A stretch of 64,000 nucleotides of DNA, taken from assembly GCF_018399035.1 (NCBI RefSeq), contig NZ_CP073760.1, positions 5,084,501 to 5,148,500 on the forward strand. The letters are read 5' to 3'. The number at the start of each line of letters is the position of its first letter. Position 1 is the stretch's first letter. Below the pieces are notes generated by a model. That model saw nothing but the letters and a program-made list of their open reading frames with translations, did no database searches and was not told the origin of the DNA. The translations under genes were made by a program, and so were the position numbers. This stretch comes from Thiocapsa sp. Lineage in GTDB: Bacteria > Pseudomonadota > Gammaproteobacteria > Chromatiales > Chromatiaceae. Shown here one piece after another: positions 7,499 to 17,028 of the stretch.

Positions 7499-7741
7499 AT
7501 GAACGGTGAGCCCTTCGTGGATACCAACATCCGGGTCTACGCGCATCTGGAGACTCCCCGGGATCCCAAAGGCGACTTGGCGCGCGCGCTGGTCGAGTCT
7601 GATCCACGCTTCGTGGTGAGCACCCGGGTGTTGAACGAATACTACGCGGCAATGCTGAAGAATCGGGTCTCGGATCTCTGGCATGACCAATGTATCGAGG
7701 GGCGTCTCATCGTGCGCAATCCGTTTAAAGGCATCAACTGA
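7499..7741 (+). pseudogene. PIN-domain (VapC-like) toxin with internal deletion
   Basis: 80 residues. The start GEPFVDTNIRVYAHL carries the first catalytic Asp of PIN ribonucleases, and RFVVSTRVLNEYYAAMLKNR follows in the usual place. After about residue 58 the sequence jumps to IEGRLIVRNPFKGIN, which looks like the normal PIN C-terminus. Intact relatives are around 135 residues, so roughly 50 central residues with the other acidic active-site positions appear to be lost. No antitoxin gene is visible upstream. The stretch 7341-7498 may hold another scrap, as AEEARFRSLMAAH recalls DUF4338, but this is weak. Confidence 0.65.
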
Positions 7742-7816
7742 AGCATCCCCACTCCGAGTATCCTTGACCCAGACATCCAAGGACCGTTCTGTGAAATTAG
7801 TCTGGGGAGTTGGCAT

Positions 7817-8659
7817 ATGACCCTCTCGGTTGGGACGTTGGGAACCCGGGGGAACCCCGGGGAACCCGGGGGGAACCCTTCTCCGGTCATCGCGATCCGC
7901 GATCTGGCCTTCCGATGGCGCCGCGGGGCGCCGGTCGTTCTCGCCATCGACCACCTCGAGATCGGGCGCGGCGAGCGCGTCTTCATCGAGGGTCCGAGCG
8001 GCAGCGGCAAGACCACCTTGTTGAGTCTTCTGGCCGGCGTGGTGAAGGCCGAGCAGGGGAGCCTGCGCATTCTCGGGCAGCCGATGGAGCGCCTGGGTAG
8101 CGTGAAGCGCGACCATTTCAGGGCCGACCATGTCGGCTATGTCTTTCAGATGTTCAATCTGATCCCTTATCTGTCGCTGGTCGAGAACGTGACCTTGCCC
8201 TGCCGCTTCTCGCGACTGCGTCGGGCGCGCGTGCTGGAGCGCACCGGCTGCGGCGGCCGCTCCGCGCGGTGTCTGGAAGAGGAGGCGCTGCGCTTGCTCG
8301 ACCATCTCGATATGGCCGAGCCCGCGCGCTCGAAGCGGTCCGTCGCCGAGCTCTCGGTGGGGCAGCAGCAGCGCGTCGCTGCGGCGCGCGCGCTCATGGG
8401 CTCGCCCGAGATCCTGATCGCCGACGAGCCGACCTCCGCGCTCGATTCGGATCGCCGCGAAGCCTTTATCCGACTGTTGTTTCGGGAATGTGCCGAGACC
8501 CGGATGAGCTTGATCTTCGTGAGTCACGACGCGGCGCTCGAGCCCTTGTTCGATCGCACCGTGCGCCTCGCCGAGATCAATCGCGCCCTTAAACCGCACC
8601 CGGTGCGGTATGCGATGTTTTTGGATGGGATCGGCCGCCGCCGACCTGACGACCGCTGA
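7817..8659 (+). CDS. ABC transporter ATP-binding protein, C-terminus replaced by a repeat
   Basis: 280 residues of the LolD/MacB-like ATPase class: Walker A GPSGSGKTT, signature LSVGQQQR, Walker B ILIADEPTSALD, H-loop VSHDA. The native chain seems to end near VRLAEINRA. The final residues KPHPVRYAMFLDGIG... and the stop come from repeat module A starting at 8591. A G/C-run segment encodes residues 7-23 (GTRGNPGEPGGNP), so the true start could be later. A GGGGAG SD supports 7817. No permease follows. By analogy with DUF2796-ATPase-permease operons this may be the displaced partner of zrgA, left without its permease. Confidence 0.75.
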   Translation: MTLSVGTLGTRGNPGEPGGNPSPVIAIRDLAFRWRRGAPVVLAIDHLEIGRGERVFIEGPSGSGKTTLLSLLAGVVKAEQGSLRILGQPMERLGSVKRDHFRADHVGYVFQMFNLIPYLSLVENVTLPCRFSRLRRARVLERTGCGGRSARCLEEEALRLLDHLDMAEPARSKRSVAELSVGQQQRVAAARALMGSPEILIADEPTSALDSDRREAFIRLLFRECAETRMSLIFVSHDAALEPLFDRTVRLAEINRALKPHPVRYAMFLDGIGRRRPDDR

Positions 8660-8783
8660 AGCCGGCGCGGTTTAAGCGATTAAAAAATAAAGTCGTTTAA
8701 ACCGCGTCCCCCCCGCTAAGGGCCGTGGATGCGCCAAACCTCGGACTCACTCGGAAGTGAGCATCTCGCTCTGGACGCGGTTT
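8591..8783 (+). repeat. Composite A-linker-B repeat, copy R3
   Basis: Module A at 8591-8673, linker at 8674-8698, module B at 8699-8783. The A interior has diverged from R1 (GGCCGCCGCCGACCTGACGA), but GCGGTATGCGATGTTTTTGG is kept. The B hairpin is CTCACT-CGGA-AGTGAG. The element lies exactly between two convergent genes. It encodes the last residues and stop of the ABC ATPase, and its far end provides the TAA stop of the FUN14-like gene. Confidence 0.95.
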
Positions 8784-9216
8784 AAAGCCTGAGGCCCATC
8801 ACCAAGCCGGCCATGAAGGATGCCGCACTCGTCAGGTTGCCGCCGATGAAGTCGAAAAAAGCGCCTGCATGGACCCCGAGCCAGTCGACCCAGCCGTTGT
8901 AGTGGATCTCGAGGCCGGACCAGTTCACGTCCAGAATGCCGGCATACTGCAAGGCAAAGACCCCGAGCAGGATGAGACCGACGACCAGCAGCACCAGCTT
9001 GAAGGCCATCTTCAGCGCAAACCCGAGCGCCAGCCCGACCATGAAGGAGAACCCGAGCTTCAGGAAGAAGGTTTCGTTGAAGAGTCCGGCGGCGTCCGTC
9101 GGCGCAGTCCCGGCGGCATTGTCCGAGGCCATGGACGCCAGCAGGTCGTTGCCCAGTCGTTCGAGCGAATGGGTTGCCCTCTCGAATGGCGAGGTGTCTT
9201 GTGCGGGATGGTCCAT
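8782..9216 (-). CDS. FUN14-family small membrane protein
   Basis: 144 residues from ATG at 9216 (MDHPAQDTSPFE). The N-terminal third is hydrophilic. It is followed by LGFSFMVGLALGFALKMAFK and VLLVVGLILLGVFALQYAGI as membrane helices, and a final helix AASFMAGLVMGLRL. The G-F-x-x-G-x-x-x-G-F-x-x-K pattern and the closing G-F/L-x-x-G-L motif fit the FUN14 family, whose bacterial function is unknown. The stop codon falls in the end of repeat R3, so the original C-terminus may have been slightly different. An upstream extension to 9336 is possible but lacks family similarity. Confidence 0.7.
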   Translation of the reverse strand: MDHPAQDTSPFERATHSLERLGNDLLASMASDNAAGTAPTDAAGLFNETFFLKLGFSFMVGLALGFALKMAFKLVLLVVGLILLGVFALQYAGILDVNWSGLEIHYNGWVDWLGVHAGAFFDFIGGNLTSAASFMAGLVMGLRL

Positions 9217-9412
9217 CGGGTCTGTCGGCAAGGGGGCGGAAGAAGGTCGGATCGAGTCTGCGAGTCGGCGAGGCGCTAGTGTATACCGAGCACTCGGGAT
9301 TTTTCGCCGCATTGCACGCCGGGACGACCGTGGCAAACGGATTCTCGAGGCGTTTGACTTCGACCGGCCTCCATGTGGGAATCGGGTGCGCTCCGGTTAT
9401 CCTTCGCGCACA

Positions 9413-12400
9413 ATGAGCGCCGTTCACCGCTGCATGGAGCTCGACGTGACCACAAGCGCCCTGACGCCCGGCCTGATGCTTGTCCACGGCAACCGCCCGG
9501 AAGATCTGCGCGATCTTCTGGTGGAATGGATGGCGCGCTATCCGTTGGCCCCGCTCGAGAACGAGATCATTCTGGTGCAGAGCAACGGCATCGCGCAGTG
9601 GCTGAAGCTTGCGCTCGCCGCCGATGCCGATCCAGGCGCGGGGGCGTTTGCCGCCGGCGAGCGAGGCGTCGGGATCGCCGCGGCGCTCGAGATCTCGCTG
9701 CCGGCGCGCTTTCTCTGGCGGGTCTACCGGGCGGTGCTCGGTCGCGATGCGGTCCCGGAGGTCTCGCCCTTCGACAAGTCGCGCCTGGTTTGGCGGCTGA
9801 TGCGACTCCTGCCCGAGCTGTTGGCTCGGCCCGAATACCTGCCGCTACGGCGCTTCCTGCAAACGGATGCCGACCTGCGCAAACGCTTCCAGCTCGCCGA
9901 GCGTCTGGCCGATCTCTACGACCAGTATCAGGTCTACCGCGCCGACTGGCTGGCCGCCTGGGGCGGGGGCGAAGACGTGCTGATCGCGGCGCGTGGCGGT
10001 CGCCTTCCCTTGCCGGAGGAGCAGCGTTGGCAGTCGGGACTCTGGCGTGCGCTGCTGGCGGATGTCGAGACGGACGGCGAGGGCAGGGGGCAGGCGGCCG
10101 GCATCGGTCGCGCGGACGTCCACGAGGCATTCCTGCGCCGTGTGTCCGACTGGCCCGACGATACGCACCCGCGCGGTCTACCCCGTCGGGTGATGGTCTT
10201 CGGGATCTCGAGTCTGCCCCGTCAGTCCCTGGAGGTGCTGGCCGGGATGGCGCGCTGGACCCAGGTCCTCATGTGCGTCCACAACCCCTGCGAGCACTAC
10301 TGGGCCGACATCGTCGCCGACAAGGATCTGTTGCGCGCCGAGCGCAGCCGCCAGCAACGCCGCGACGGCATGCCGACGGACCTCTCCGAGGAGCGGATGC
10401 ACCTGCACGCACACCCGCTGCTCGCGGCCTGGGGCAAGCAAGGCCGCGACTTCATCGGCCTGCTCGACGAGCACGACGACGCGACGGCTCGGGCGGGCTA
10501 TCTCGGGCGGTTCAATGCCATCGGCCAGCGGATCGATCTGTTCGACGCCTCGCGAGAGGCTCGCTCTCTGCTCGAACAGCTCCAGGACGACATCCGCGAT
10601 CTCCGCCCGCTCGCCGAGACCCGCACACATTGGCCCGAGGTGCCTTCCACGGGTGATCCCTCGATCCGCTTCCACATCGCCCACAGTCCGCAGCGCGAGG
10701 TCGAGATCCTGCATGACGTCCTGCTCGCGGCCTTCAATGCCGATGCGAGCCTGACCCCGCGCGACATCATCGTCATGGTGCCGGATATCGACACCTACGC
10801 GCCGCACATCCAGGCGGTGTTCGGTCTGATCGATCGCGATGATCCGCGCGACATCCCCTACAGCGTGGCGGATCAAGGCCAACGCGCGACCGAGCCTTTG
10901 ATTCAGGCCCTGGAAAAGCTGCTCGAGCTGCCCCGATCGCGTCTTGCGGTCAGCGATGTGCTCGATCTGCTCGAAGCCCCGGCCGTGCGTCGGCGTTTCG
11001 GCGTTGCCGAGACGGACCTCCCGCGTCTCCATCGCTGGATCCGCGGGGCCAACATTCGCTGGGGCCTGCATGCCGAGCAGCGCGCGAGCCTCGATCTGCC
11101 GACTCAGCCCGACGCGCAGGCCCAACACACCTGGCTGTTCGGTCTGCGCCGGATGCTGCTCGGCTATGCGGTCGGCGCCGCCGGCGAGGGTGCCTGGCAG
11201 GGGATCGAGTCGTTCGACGAGATCGGCGGTCTGGATGCGGTCCTGCTCGGTCCGCTCGTGCACCTGATCGAGCGTCTTGATTCCACCTGGCGGACCCTGC
11301 GCGAGCCCGCGACCGTCGCCGACTGGTGCAGGCGTCTGCGCACCCTGATGGCGGATTTCTTCGATGCCGCCGACAGCGGCGAGGCCTTCACGCTCATGCA
11401 GCTCGACACCGCCCTGCAGGGATGGCAGGAGGCGTGCGACGAGGCCGCGCTTGCCGAGGAGCTGCCCCTGTCGGTCGTCGGCGAGTATTGGCTCTCTCAG
11501 CTCGACGACGGCGGTCTGTCGCAACGCTTCTTCGCCGGCGCCGTCACCTTCGCGACCCTGATGCCGATGCGGGCCATCCCCTTTCGCCGGGTCTGCCTGC
11601 TCGGCATGAACGACGGCGATTACCCGCGCACCCGGATCCCGATGGACTTCGACCTCATGGGTCGCGACTACCGACCCGGCGACCGCTCGCGGCGCGAGGA
11701 CGACCGCTATCTCTTTCTCGAAGCCCTGCTCTCGGCACGGGACCATCTGCACATCTCCTGGGTCGGACGCAGCATTACCGACAACGGCGTGCGACCGCCC
11801 TCGGTACTGGTTGCCCAGTTGCGCGACCACCTCGCCGCCGGTTGGCGGATGGCGCTCGACACGGCGCTGTCGGAGGAGCCCCGCGCGCTCGATCCGGGTC
11901 AGGCCCTCTTGAATGCACTCACGGTGGAGCATCCGCTCCAGCCCTTCAGTCCCGATTACTTCCCGCCGGAGCCCCACTCGGGGCGGCCGCCGAGCGCCGC
12001 CCCGCTCTTCACCTATGCTCACGAGTGGCGTCCCCTCGATGCCCCTCGGCCTCGTCGCCCGGATGCCGCGTCGCAACCGCCGACGGCCGCATTGCCGCCG
12101 CTGCCCCGCGACGAGCCGCTCGCGCTGCGCGATCTCGTCGACCTCCTCAAGTCGCCGGTGAAGGCATTCTTCAGCCAGCGGCTCGGGGTCGTCTTCGAGT
12201 CCGAGGATCCGACGAGCGAGGATCAAGAGCCCTTTACACTCGACGGGCTCGGCCGGTGGCAGCTGCAAGACGAGCTGATCCGGGTCCAAGCGCAGGCGCT
12301 GTCGCACGGCGAGCCGATCGCCGCGGCGCGCGCGAGCCGCCTCGATCGAATCCGCCGGCGCGGCGATCTCGCGCCGGGTGGCTTCGGCGACGCCCTTGCC

Positions 12401-13087
12401 GCAGACCTGGTCGAACCGATGGATACGCTTTTCGCGAGCTATCAGGACGCGCTCCTCCGCTGGCCGCACCTGAGCGACGACGAAGAAGAGATCCGGTTTC
12501 AAGCCGATCTTCCGGCGCCCGTACCCGAGCTGGCGGATTGGATCGGCGCCATCCGCACCGACGCCGAGGGCCTTCGAGGACGTGTGCTCATCGAGGCGAG
12601 CGACCTGGTCAAGAACGGTCACTACCGCGGCGAGAAGCTCATCCGTCACTGGGTCGCGCACCTGGCCCTGCATCTGGCCGGCGGACCCCTCACCACGCTG
12701 GTCCTCAGCAAGACCGGCCATGTCGAGCTCAAGCCACTGCCGGTCGAGAAGGCGAAGGCGCACCTGACCGCACTGCTGGCGGCTTGGCAGGTCGGTATGT
12801 GCCGTCCGCTCCCGCTGGCCGCGAAGACCGCGCTCGAGTGGCTCAAGGCCGGCGATGCGGCGAAGGCGCGCACGACCTACGAGGGCGGCTATATGTACAC
12901 CGGCGAGGTCGAGACCGACGCCTATCTCGCGCGCGCCTATCCGGACTTCGACGCACTCTGCGCGAGCGGTGAGTTCGCCGAGCTGGCCGAAAGCCTGCTG
13001 CGTCCGCTCTATACCGCGATGCATGCCGACGACAAGAAGACGCCGGACCGGCCCGCCGCAGCGCAAGCGACTGGAGCCGCCGCATGA
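9413..13087 (+). CDS. recC: Exodeoxyribonuclease V gamma subunit RecC
   Basis: 1224 residues from ATG 9413. An in-frame GTG at 9446 with GGAG seven bases upstream is a good alternative start. Length is close to E. coli RecC (1122). Segments typical of RecC are visible: LMLVHGNRPEDLRDLLVEWM at the N-terminus, VLMCVHNPCEHYWAD, RFHIAHSPQREVEILHDVLL (around 425), and PMRAIPFRRVCLLGMNDGDY with PRTRIPMDFDLM (around 720). RecC recognises Chi and scaffolds the RecBCD helicase-nuclease that processes double-strand ends. Its stop overlaps the recB start (ATGA). Confidence 0.93.
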   Translation: MSAVHRCMELDVTTSALTPGLMLVHGNRPEDLRDLLVEWMARYPLAPLENEIILVQSNGIAQWLKLALAADADPGAGAFAAGERGVGIAAALEISLPARFLWRVYRAVLGRDAVPEVSPFDKSRLVWRLMRLLPELLARPEYLPLRRFLQTDADLRKRFQLAERLADLYDQYQVYRADWLAAWGGGEDVLIAARGGRLPLPEEQRWQSGLWRALLADVETDGEGRGQAAGIGRADVHEAFLRRVSDWPDDTHPRGLPRRVMVFGISSLPRQSLEVLAGMARWTQVLMCVHNPCEHYWADIVADKDLLRAERSRQQRRDGMPTDLSEERMHLHAHPLLAAWGKQGRDFIGLLDEHDDATARAGYLGRFNAIGQRIDLFDASREARSLLEQLQDDIRDLRPLAETRTHWPEVPSTGDPSIRFHIAHSPQREVEILHDVLLAAFNADASLTPRDIIVMVPDIDTYAPHIQAVFGLIDRDDPRDIPYSVADQGQRATEPLIQALEKLLELPRSRLAVSDVLDLLEAPAVRRRFGVAETDLPRLHRWIRGANIRWGLHAEQRASLDLPTQPDAQAQHTWLFGLRRMLLGYAVGAAGEGAWQGIESFDEIGGLDAVLLGPLVHLIERLDSTWRTLREPATVADWCRRLRTLMADFFDAADSGEAFTLMQLDTALQGWQEACDEAALAEELPLSVVGEYWLSQLDDGGLSQRFFAGAVTFATLMPMRAIPFRRVCLLGMNDGDYPRTRIPMDFDLMGRDYRPGDRSRREDDRYLFLEALLSARDHLHISWVGRSITDNGVRPPSVLVAQLRDHLAAGWRMALDTALSEEPRALDPGQALLNALTVEHPLQPFSPDYFPPEPHSGRPPSAAPLFTYAHEWRPLDAPRPRRPDAASQPPTAALPPLPRDEPLALRDLVDLLKSPVKAFFSQRLGVVFESEDPTSEDQEPFTLDGLGRWQLQDELIRVQAQALSHGEPIAAARASRLDRIRRRGDLAPGGFGDALAADLVEPMDTLFASYQDALLRWPHLSDDEEEIRFQADLPAPVPELADWIGAIRTDAEGLRGRVLIEASDLVKNGHYRGEKLIRHWVAHLALHLAGGPLTTLVLSKTGHVELKPLPVEKAKAHLTALLAAWQVGMCRPLPLAAKTALEWLKAGDAAKARTTYEGGYMYTGEVETDAYLARAYPDFDALCASGEFAELAESLLRPLYTAMHADDKKTPDRPAAAQATGAAA

Positions 13088-16000
13088 GTCCCGAAAATGG
13101 CCGACCCGCAGCGACTGTGGTTTCCGATCAGGCGGATATCGCAGCGATCTCTCGTCGGGCTGAAGCCCGACCCACAGGCTCCGATTCGCTCGATCCGCTG
13201 CGCTTTCCGCTGTGGGGCAGCCGACTGATCGAGGCCAGTGCCGGCACCGGCAAGACCTTCACCATCGCGACACTCTATGTGCGCTTGGTGCTCGGTCACG
13301 GCCTGCCGAACGACGCGACCCAAGCTGCACAAGACACCGCACCCCGCGCCTTCACCCCGCCCGAGATCCTGGTCGTCACCTTCACCGATGCCGCCACGCG
13401 CGAGCTGCGCGACCGCATCCGCGCCCGTCTTGCCGAGGCCGCGACCGCCTTCCGCGCCGATCCTGACGGGATCGCCGCACGCCCCCCGGGCGAGGATCCG
13501 CTGCACGACCTGCGCGCCGAATACCCGCCCGAGCGCTGGCCGGCCTGCGCGCGCAAGCTGCAGTTGGCCGCCGAATGGATGGACGAGGCCGCTGTCTCGA
13601 CCATCCACGGCTGGTGCAATCGGATGCTGCGCGAGCACGCCTTCGACAGCGACAGTCACTTCACCCAGACCCTGGAGACCGATCAGAGCGAGCTGCTCGC
13701 CGAGGTGGTGCGCGACTATTGGCGGACCTTCATGGTCCCGCTCGACGCCGAGTCGGTCGCCGAGGTGCGCCAGTGGTGGTCAGGTCCGGAGGCGCTGCAG
13801 GGGGCGATCCGGGCACTCGTCGAGCATGCCGATCGGCTCGGGAAGGCGGAACTGCCGGCGGACTCGATCAAGGATGCCCGAAAGGAACGCGAACGCCGCT
13901 TGACCGAGCTGAAGAGCCCCTGGTCGGAATGGGCCGATGCGTTGAAACTGCTGCTTGATGAGGCCGTCGCCGCACGGTCGGTCAATGGACGCCAACTGCA
14001 GGCACGCTATTACAACAGCTGGCTGGATGCGCTACGTCACTGGGCGGCGGATCCGGTTGCAGTCTCACTTGATCTAAAAACCGGCTGGACGCGTCTGACA
14101 CCCGATGGAATTGCACAGGCATGGACTCGGGGCGATCCACCGACGCATCCGGCATTCGTGGCGATAACCACCCTGCAAACCGAGCTGAGCAACCTTCCGG
14201 ATCCGCGCAGCGACATTTTGCGTCACGCGGCCCGCTGGATCGCGGACCGCTTCGCCGCGGAGCAGACTCGACGCGCCCAGATGGGCTTCATCGATCTGCT
14301 GACTCGGCTCGATGCCGCCCTGCAAGGCCCCAACGGCGAGCGTCTGGCCGAGATCATCCGCCGCCAGTTCCCCGTCGCCCTGATCGACGAGTTCCAGGAC
14401 ACCGATCCGGTGCAGTACCGCATCTTCGATGCCGTTTACCGGGTCGCGGCGAACGATCCTGCGACCGCGCTCATCCTCATCGGCGACCCCAAACAGGCGA
14501 TCTATGCCTTTCGCGGCGCGGACATCTACACCTATCTCGCCGCACGCCGAGACTGCGCCGGCCGTCTTTACACCCTGAAGCGAAACTATCGCTCCACGCC
14601 CGACATGGTCGCCGCGACCAATCGCTGCTTCGAGGCTGCCGAGACCCGAGCGAGCGGTGCGGGCGCATTCCTCTTCCGCAGCGACAACGACAACGACAAC
14701 GATACTAATACCGGGGTCGGGACCGACAATCCGGTGCCCTTCATCGCGGCGGACGCGAAAGGGCGCAAGGACGCGCTGCTCATCGACGGCCAACCGCTGT
14801 CGGCGCTCACCGCCTGCTGGCTGCCGCCGAACGCACCGGGCAAGCCGCTGAGCAAGGACGCCTATCGCAGCCGGATTGCCGAAGTCTGTGCTGCGGAGAT
14901 GGTACGTCTGCTCAATCTCGGGCAGACCGGGCACGCGGCCTTTGTCGGCGAGGGCGCATCCAAGCCGTTGCGCCCGGCGCATCTGGCCGTGTTGGTCAAC
15001 ACCGGCAAGGAGGCGGCGATCATCCGCCGCGCCCTCGCGCAACGCGGTGTGCGTAGCGTCTATCTCTCCGACCGGGACTCGGTCTACCAAAGCCCGCAGG
15101 TCGGCGAGCTGCAACACTGGCTGGTCGCCTGTGCCGAGCCCGACGACGCCGGCCTGCTGCGCGCCGCGTTGGCCACCGCGACACTCGGTCTGAGCTGGTC
15201 CGAGCTCGATCGTCTCAATCACGACGAGCTCGCCTGGGAGTCGCGCGTGCTGCAGTTCCGTGGCTACCGCGACTGCTGGCGCCGCCAAGGCGTGCTGCCC
15301 ATGCTGCGCCGCCTGCTCAACGACTTTGACGTCCCCGCGCGGTTGCTTGCATCGGAGCCGGGGTTCGACGGGGAGCGCATCCTCACCGATCTGCTCCATC
15401 TCGCCGAGCTGCTGCAACAGGCCAGCGTCCTGCTCGACGGCGAGCATGCGCTGATCCGCCATCTCGCCGAGCAGTGCCGGGATGCGGACCGTGGCGCGGG
15501 CGGCGATGCCCGCCAGATCCGTCTCGAGAGCGATGCCGATCTGGTGCAGGTGGTGACGGTCCATAAATCCAAGGGACTCGAGTACCCCTTGGTGTTCCTG
15601 CCGTTCGCTGCCGATCATCGGCAGATCGCGAAAGCCGACCTGCCGCTCAAATGGCACGACGCACAGGGCCGGCTGCAGCTCGGCCTCTGCGCCGATGAGG
15701 AGATCTTGGAACGTGCCGACCGCGAGCGTCTGGGCGAGGATCTGCGCAAGCTCTATGTCGCCCTGACCCGCGCCCGACATGCCACTTGGGTCGGTCTCGC
15801 ACCGCTGGCCGGCCTGGAAGGCGGCGCCTTCGGGTATCTGCTGGGCGGCGGCGCCGTGCTGGCCCCCGATGGTCTGGAGCAGGCGCTCGAGGACCTGCGC
15901 GGCGACTGTGCGTCCATCGCCGTGGTGAAGGCGCCGGAGCCCTCGCCGGAATCCCGGCCCGATGCCTTGATGGAGCGCTTCGCCCAGGCCGGTCCACCGC

Positions 16001-17028
16001 GCCGTCTCGGGCCGGCACGCACCTCGGTCCCCGTCGTGCGCGAGTCCTGGTGGATCGCCAGCTATTCGGCCCTGCGCACCGTCGTTAGCGGCGACCCGGC
16101 GCGGTCCGCGACACCCGCCGAGACGCCGGCCGATCCATCAGCCCGGGCGCCCGCCGCTACGCCGACCGAGGATCGGTTCCGGGAGATGCAGGCCGCGCAA
16201 GCGGCTGCGCAGGGCACCGAGCTGTCCCCCGCGACATTGAGCAAGGACGCAAGCGATCGACTGCCCGCCGCAGGATCCATCCATGCCTTCCCGCGCGGGC
16301 CGGAGGCGGGCACCTTCCTCCACGATCTTCTCGAATGGGCCGCCAATCCGAGTTTCGCCGAGGCCGCCGCCGATCCGGTGAGACTGCGCGACACCATCGC
16401 CCGACGCTGTCAGGTGCGCGGCTGGTCCCAATGGATCGATCCGCTCACGGCCTGGCTGGAGTCCTTCCTGACGACGCCGTTGCCCGTGTCCGCGATGGGC
16501 GCGCTTCCGGCCACCACCTTGCGCCTCGTCGACCTGACCGGCGCCGTGCCCGAGATGGAGTTCTGGCTTGCCGCGCACCGCGCCGATACCCGCGAGATCG
16601 ACCGCCTGGTCTGCACCGACACCCTCGACCGCGCGCCCCGCCCGGCGCTCCAAACCAACATCCTCAACGGCATGCTCAAGGGCTTCATGGATCTGGTGTT
16701 CGAGCACGCGGGCCGGTACTACGTGGCCGACTACAAGTCCAACTGGCTCGGCCCGGACGCCGCCGCCTACACCCCGGAGGCCATGCGCGCCGAGATCCTG
16801 CACGCGCGCTACGAGCTCCAATACGTCCTCTATCTCTTCGCCCTGCATCGGCTGCTCAAGGCGCGCTTGCCGGACTACGACTACGACCGCCACGTCGGCG
16901 GCGCCGTCTATCTCTTCCTGCGCGGCATCGAGGCGCCGAGCCGGGGCATCCATGCCGAGCGTCCACCGCGTGAGCTGATCGAGGCGTTGGATCGCTGCTT
17001 TGCGCGCAAGTCGGAGGGGGGGGATTGA
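13084..17028 (+). CDS. recB: Exodeoxyribonuclease V beta subunit RecB (helicase-nuclease)
   Basis: 1314 residues. UvrD-type helicase motifs: Walker A EASAGTGKTFTIA (about 50-62), Ia VTFTDAATRELRDRI, DExx box LIDEFQDTDPVQYRIF (around 430), and VVTVHKSKGLEYPLVFLP (around 825). The C-terminal nuclease domain has ...DLVFEHAGRYYVADYKSN with the D...DxK metal site. It unwinds 3'-5' and cuts DNA. An unusual Asp/Asn run, DNDNDNDTNTG, near residues 534-544 is encoded by GACAAC hexamers of the dispersed family. The recC overlap is ATGA and the recD overlap TGATG, so one operon is certain. Confidence 0.95.
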   Translation: MSPENGRPAATVVSDQADIAAISRRAEARPTGSDSLDPLRFPLWGSRLIEASAGTGKTFTIATLYVRLVLGHGLPNDATQAAQDTAPRAFTPPEILVVTFTDAATRELRDRIRARLAEAATAFRADPDGIAARPPGEDPLHDLRAEYPPERWPACARKLQLAAEWMDEAAVSTIHGWCNRMLREHAFDSDSHFTQTLETDQSELLAEVVRDYWRTFMVPLDAESVAEVRQWWSGPEALQGAIRALVEHADRLGKAELPADSIKDARKERERRLTELKSPWSEWADALKLLLDEAVAARSVNGRQLQARYYNSWLDALRHWAADPVAVSLDLKTGWTRLTPDGIAQAWTRGDPPTHPAFVAITTLQTELSNLPDPRSDILRHAARWIADRFAAEQTRRAQMGFIDLLTRLDAALQGPNGERLAEIIRRQFPVALIDEFQDTDPVQYRIFDAVYRVAANDPATALILIGDPKQAIYAFRGADIYTYLAARRDCAGRLYTLKRNYRSTPDMVAATNRCFEAAETRASGAGAFLFRSDNDNDNDTNTGVGTDNPVPFIAADAKGRKDALLIDGQPLSALTACWLPPNAPGKPLSKDAYRSRIAEVCAAEMVRLLNLGQTGHAAFVGEGASKPLRPAHLAVLVNTGKEAAIIRRALAQRGVRSVYLSDRDSVYQSPQVGELQHWLVACAEPDDAGLLRAALATATLGLSWSELDRLNHDELAWESRVLQFRGYRDCWRRQGVLPMLRRLLNDFDVPARLLASEPGFDGERILTDLLHLAELLQQASVLLDGEHALIRHLAEQCRDADRGAGGDARQIRLESDADLVQVVTVHKSKGLEYPLVFLPFAADHRQIAKADLPLKWHDAQGRLQLGLCADEEILERADRERLGEDLRKLYVALTRARHATWVGLAPLAGLEGGAFGYLLGGGAVLAPDGLEQALEDLRGDCASIAVVKAPEPSPESRPDALMERFAQAGPPRRLGPARTSVPVVRESWWIASYSALRTVVSGDPARSATPAETPADPSARAPAATPTEDRFREMQAAQAAAQGTELSPATLSKDASDRLPAAGSIHAFPRGPEAGTFLHDLLEWAANPSFAEAAADPVRLRDTIARRCQVRGWSQWIDPLTAWLESFLTTPLPVSAMGALPATTLRLVDLTGAVPEMEFWLAAHRADTREIDRLVCTDTLDRAPRPALQTNILNGMLKGFMDLVFEHAGRYYVADYKSNWLGPDAAAYTPEAMRAEILHARYELQYVLYLFALHRLLKARLPDYDYDRHVGGAVYLFLRGIEAPSRGIHAERPPRELIEALDRCFARKSEGGD
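14682..14702 (+). repeat. GACAAC hexamer array inside recB
   Basis: Three tandem GACAAC units plus a partial one, read in frame as Asp-Asn pairs. The unit is the same as in the intergenic arrays at 4313, 45078 and 52158. As six is a multiple of three, unit gain or loss keeps the recB frame. Confidence 0.85.

Noticed and set aside
8936..9412. N-terminal extension of RecC through the FUN14-like gene
   Set aside because: It runs antisense through another gene and lacks RecC similarity; the RecC family start is LMLVHGNRPE-type, close to 9413-9446.
10178..13066. Long minus-strand open frame opposite recC
   Set aside because: High-GC shadow frame; the plus-strand frame is clear RecC and the minus product has no recognisable domain.
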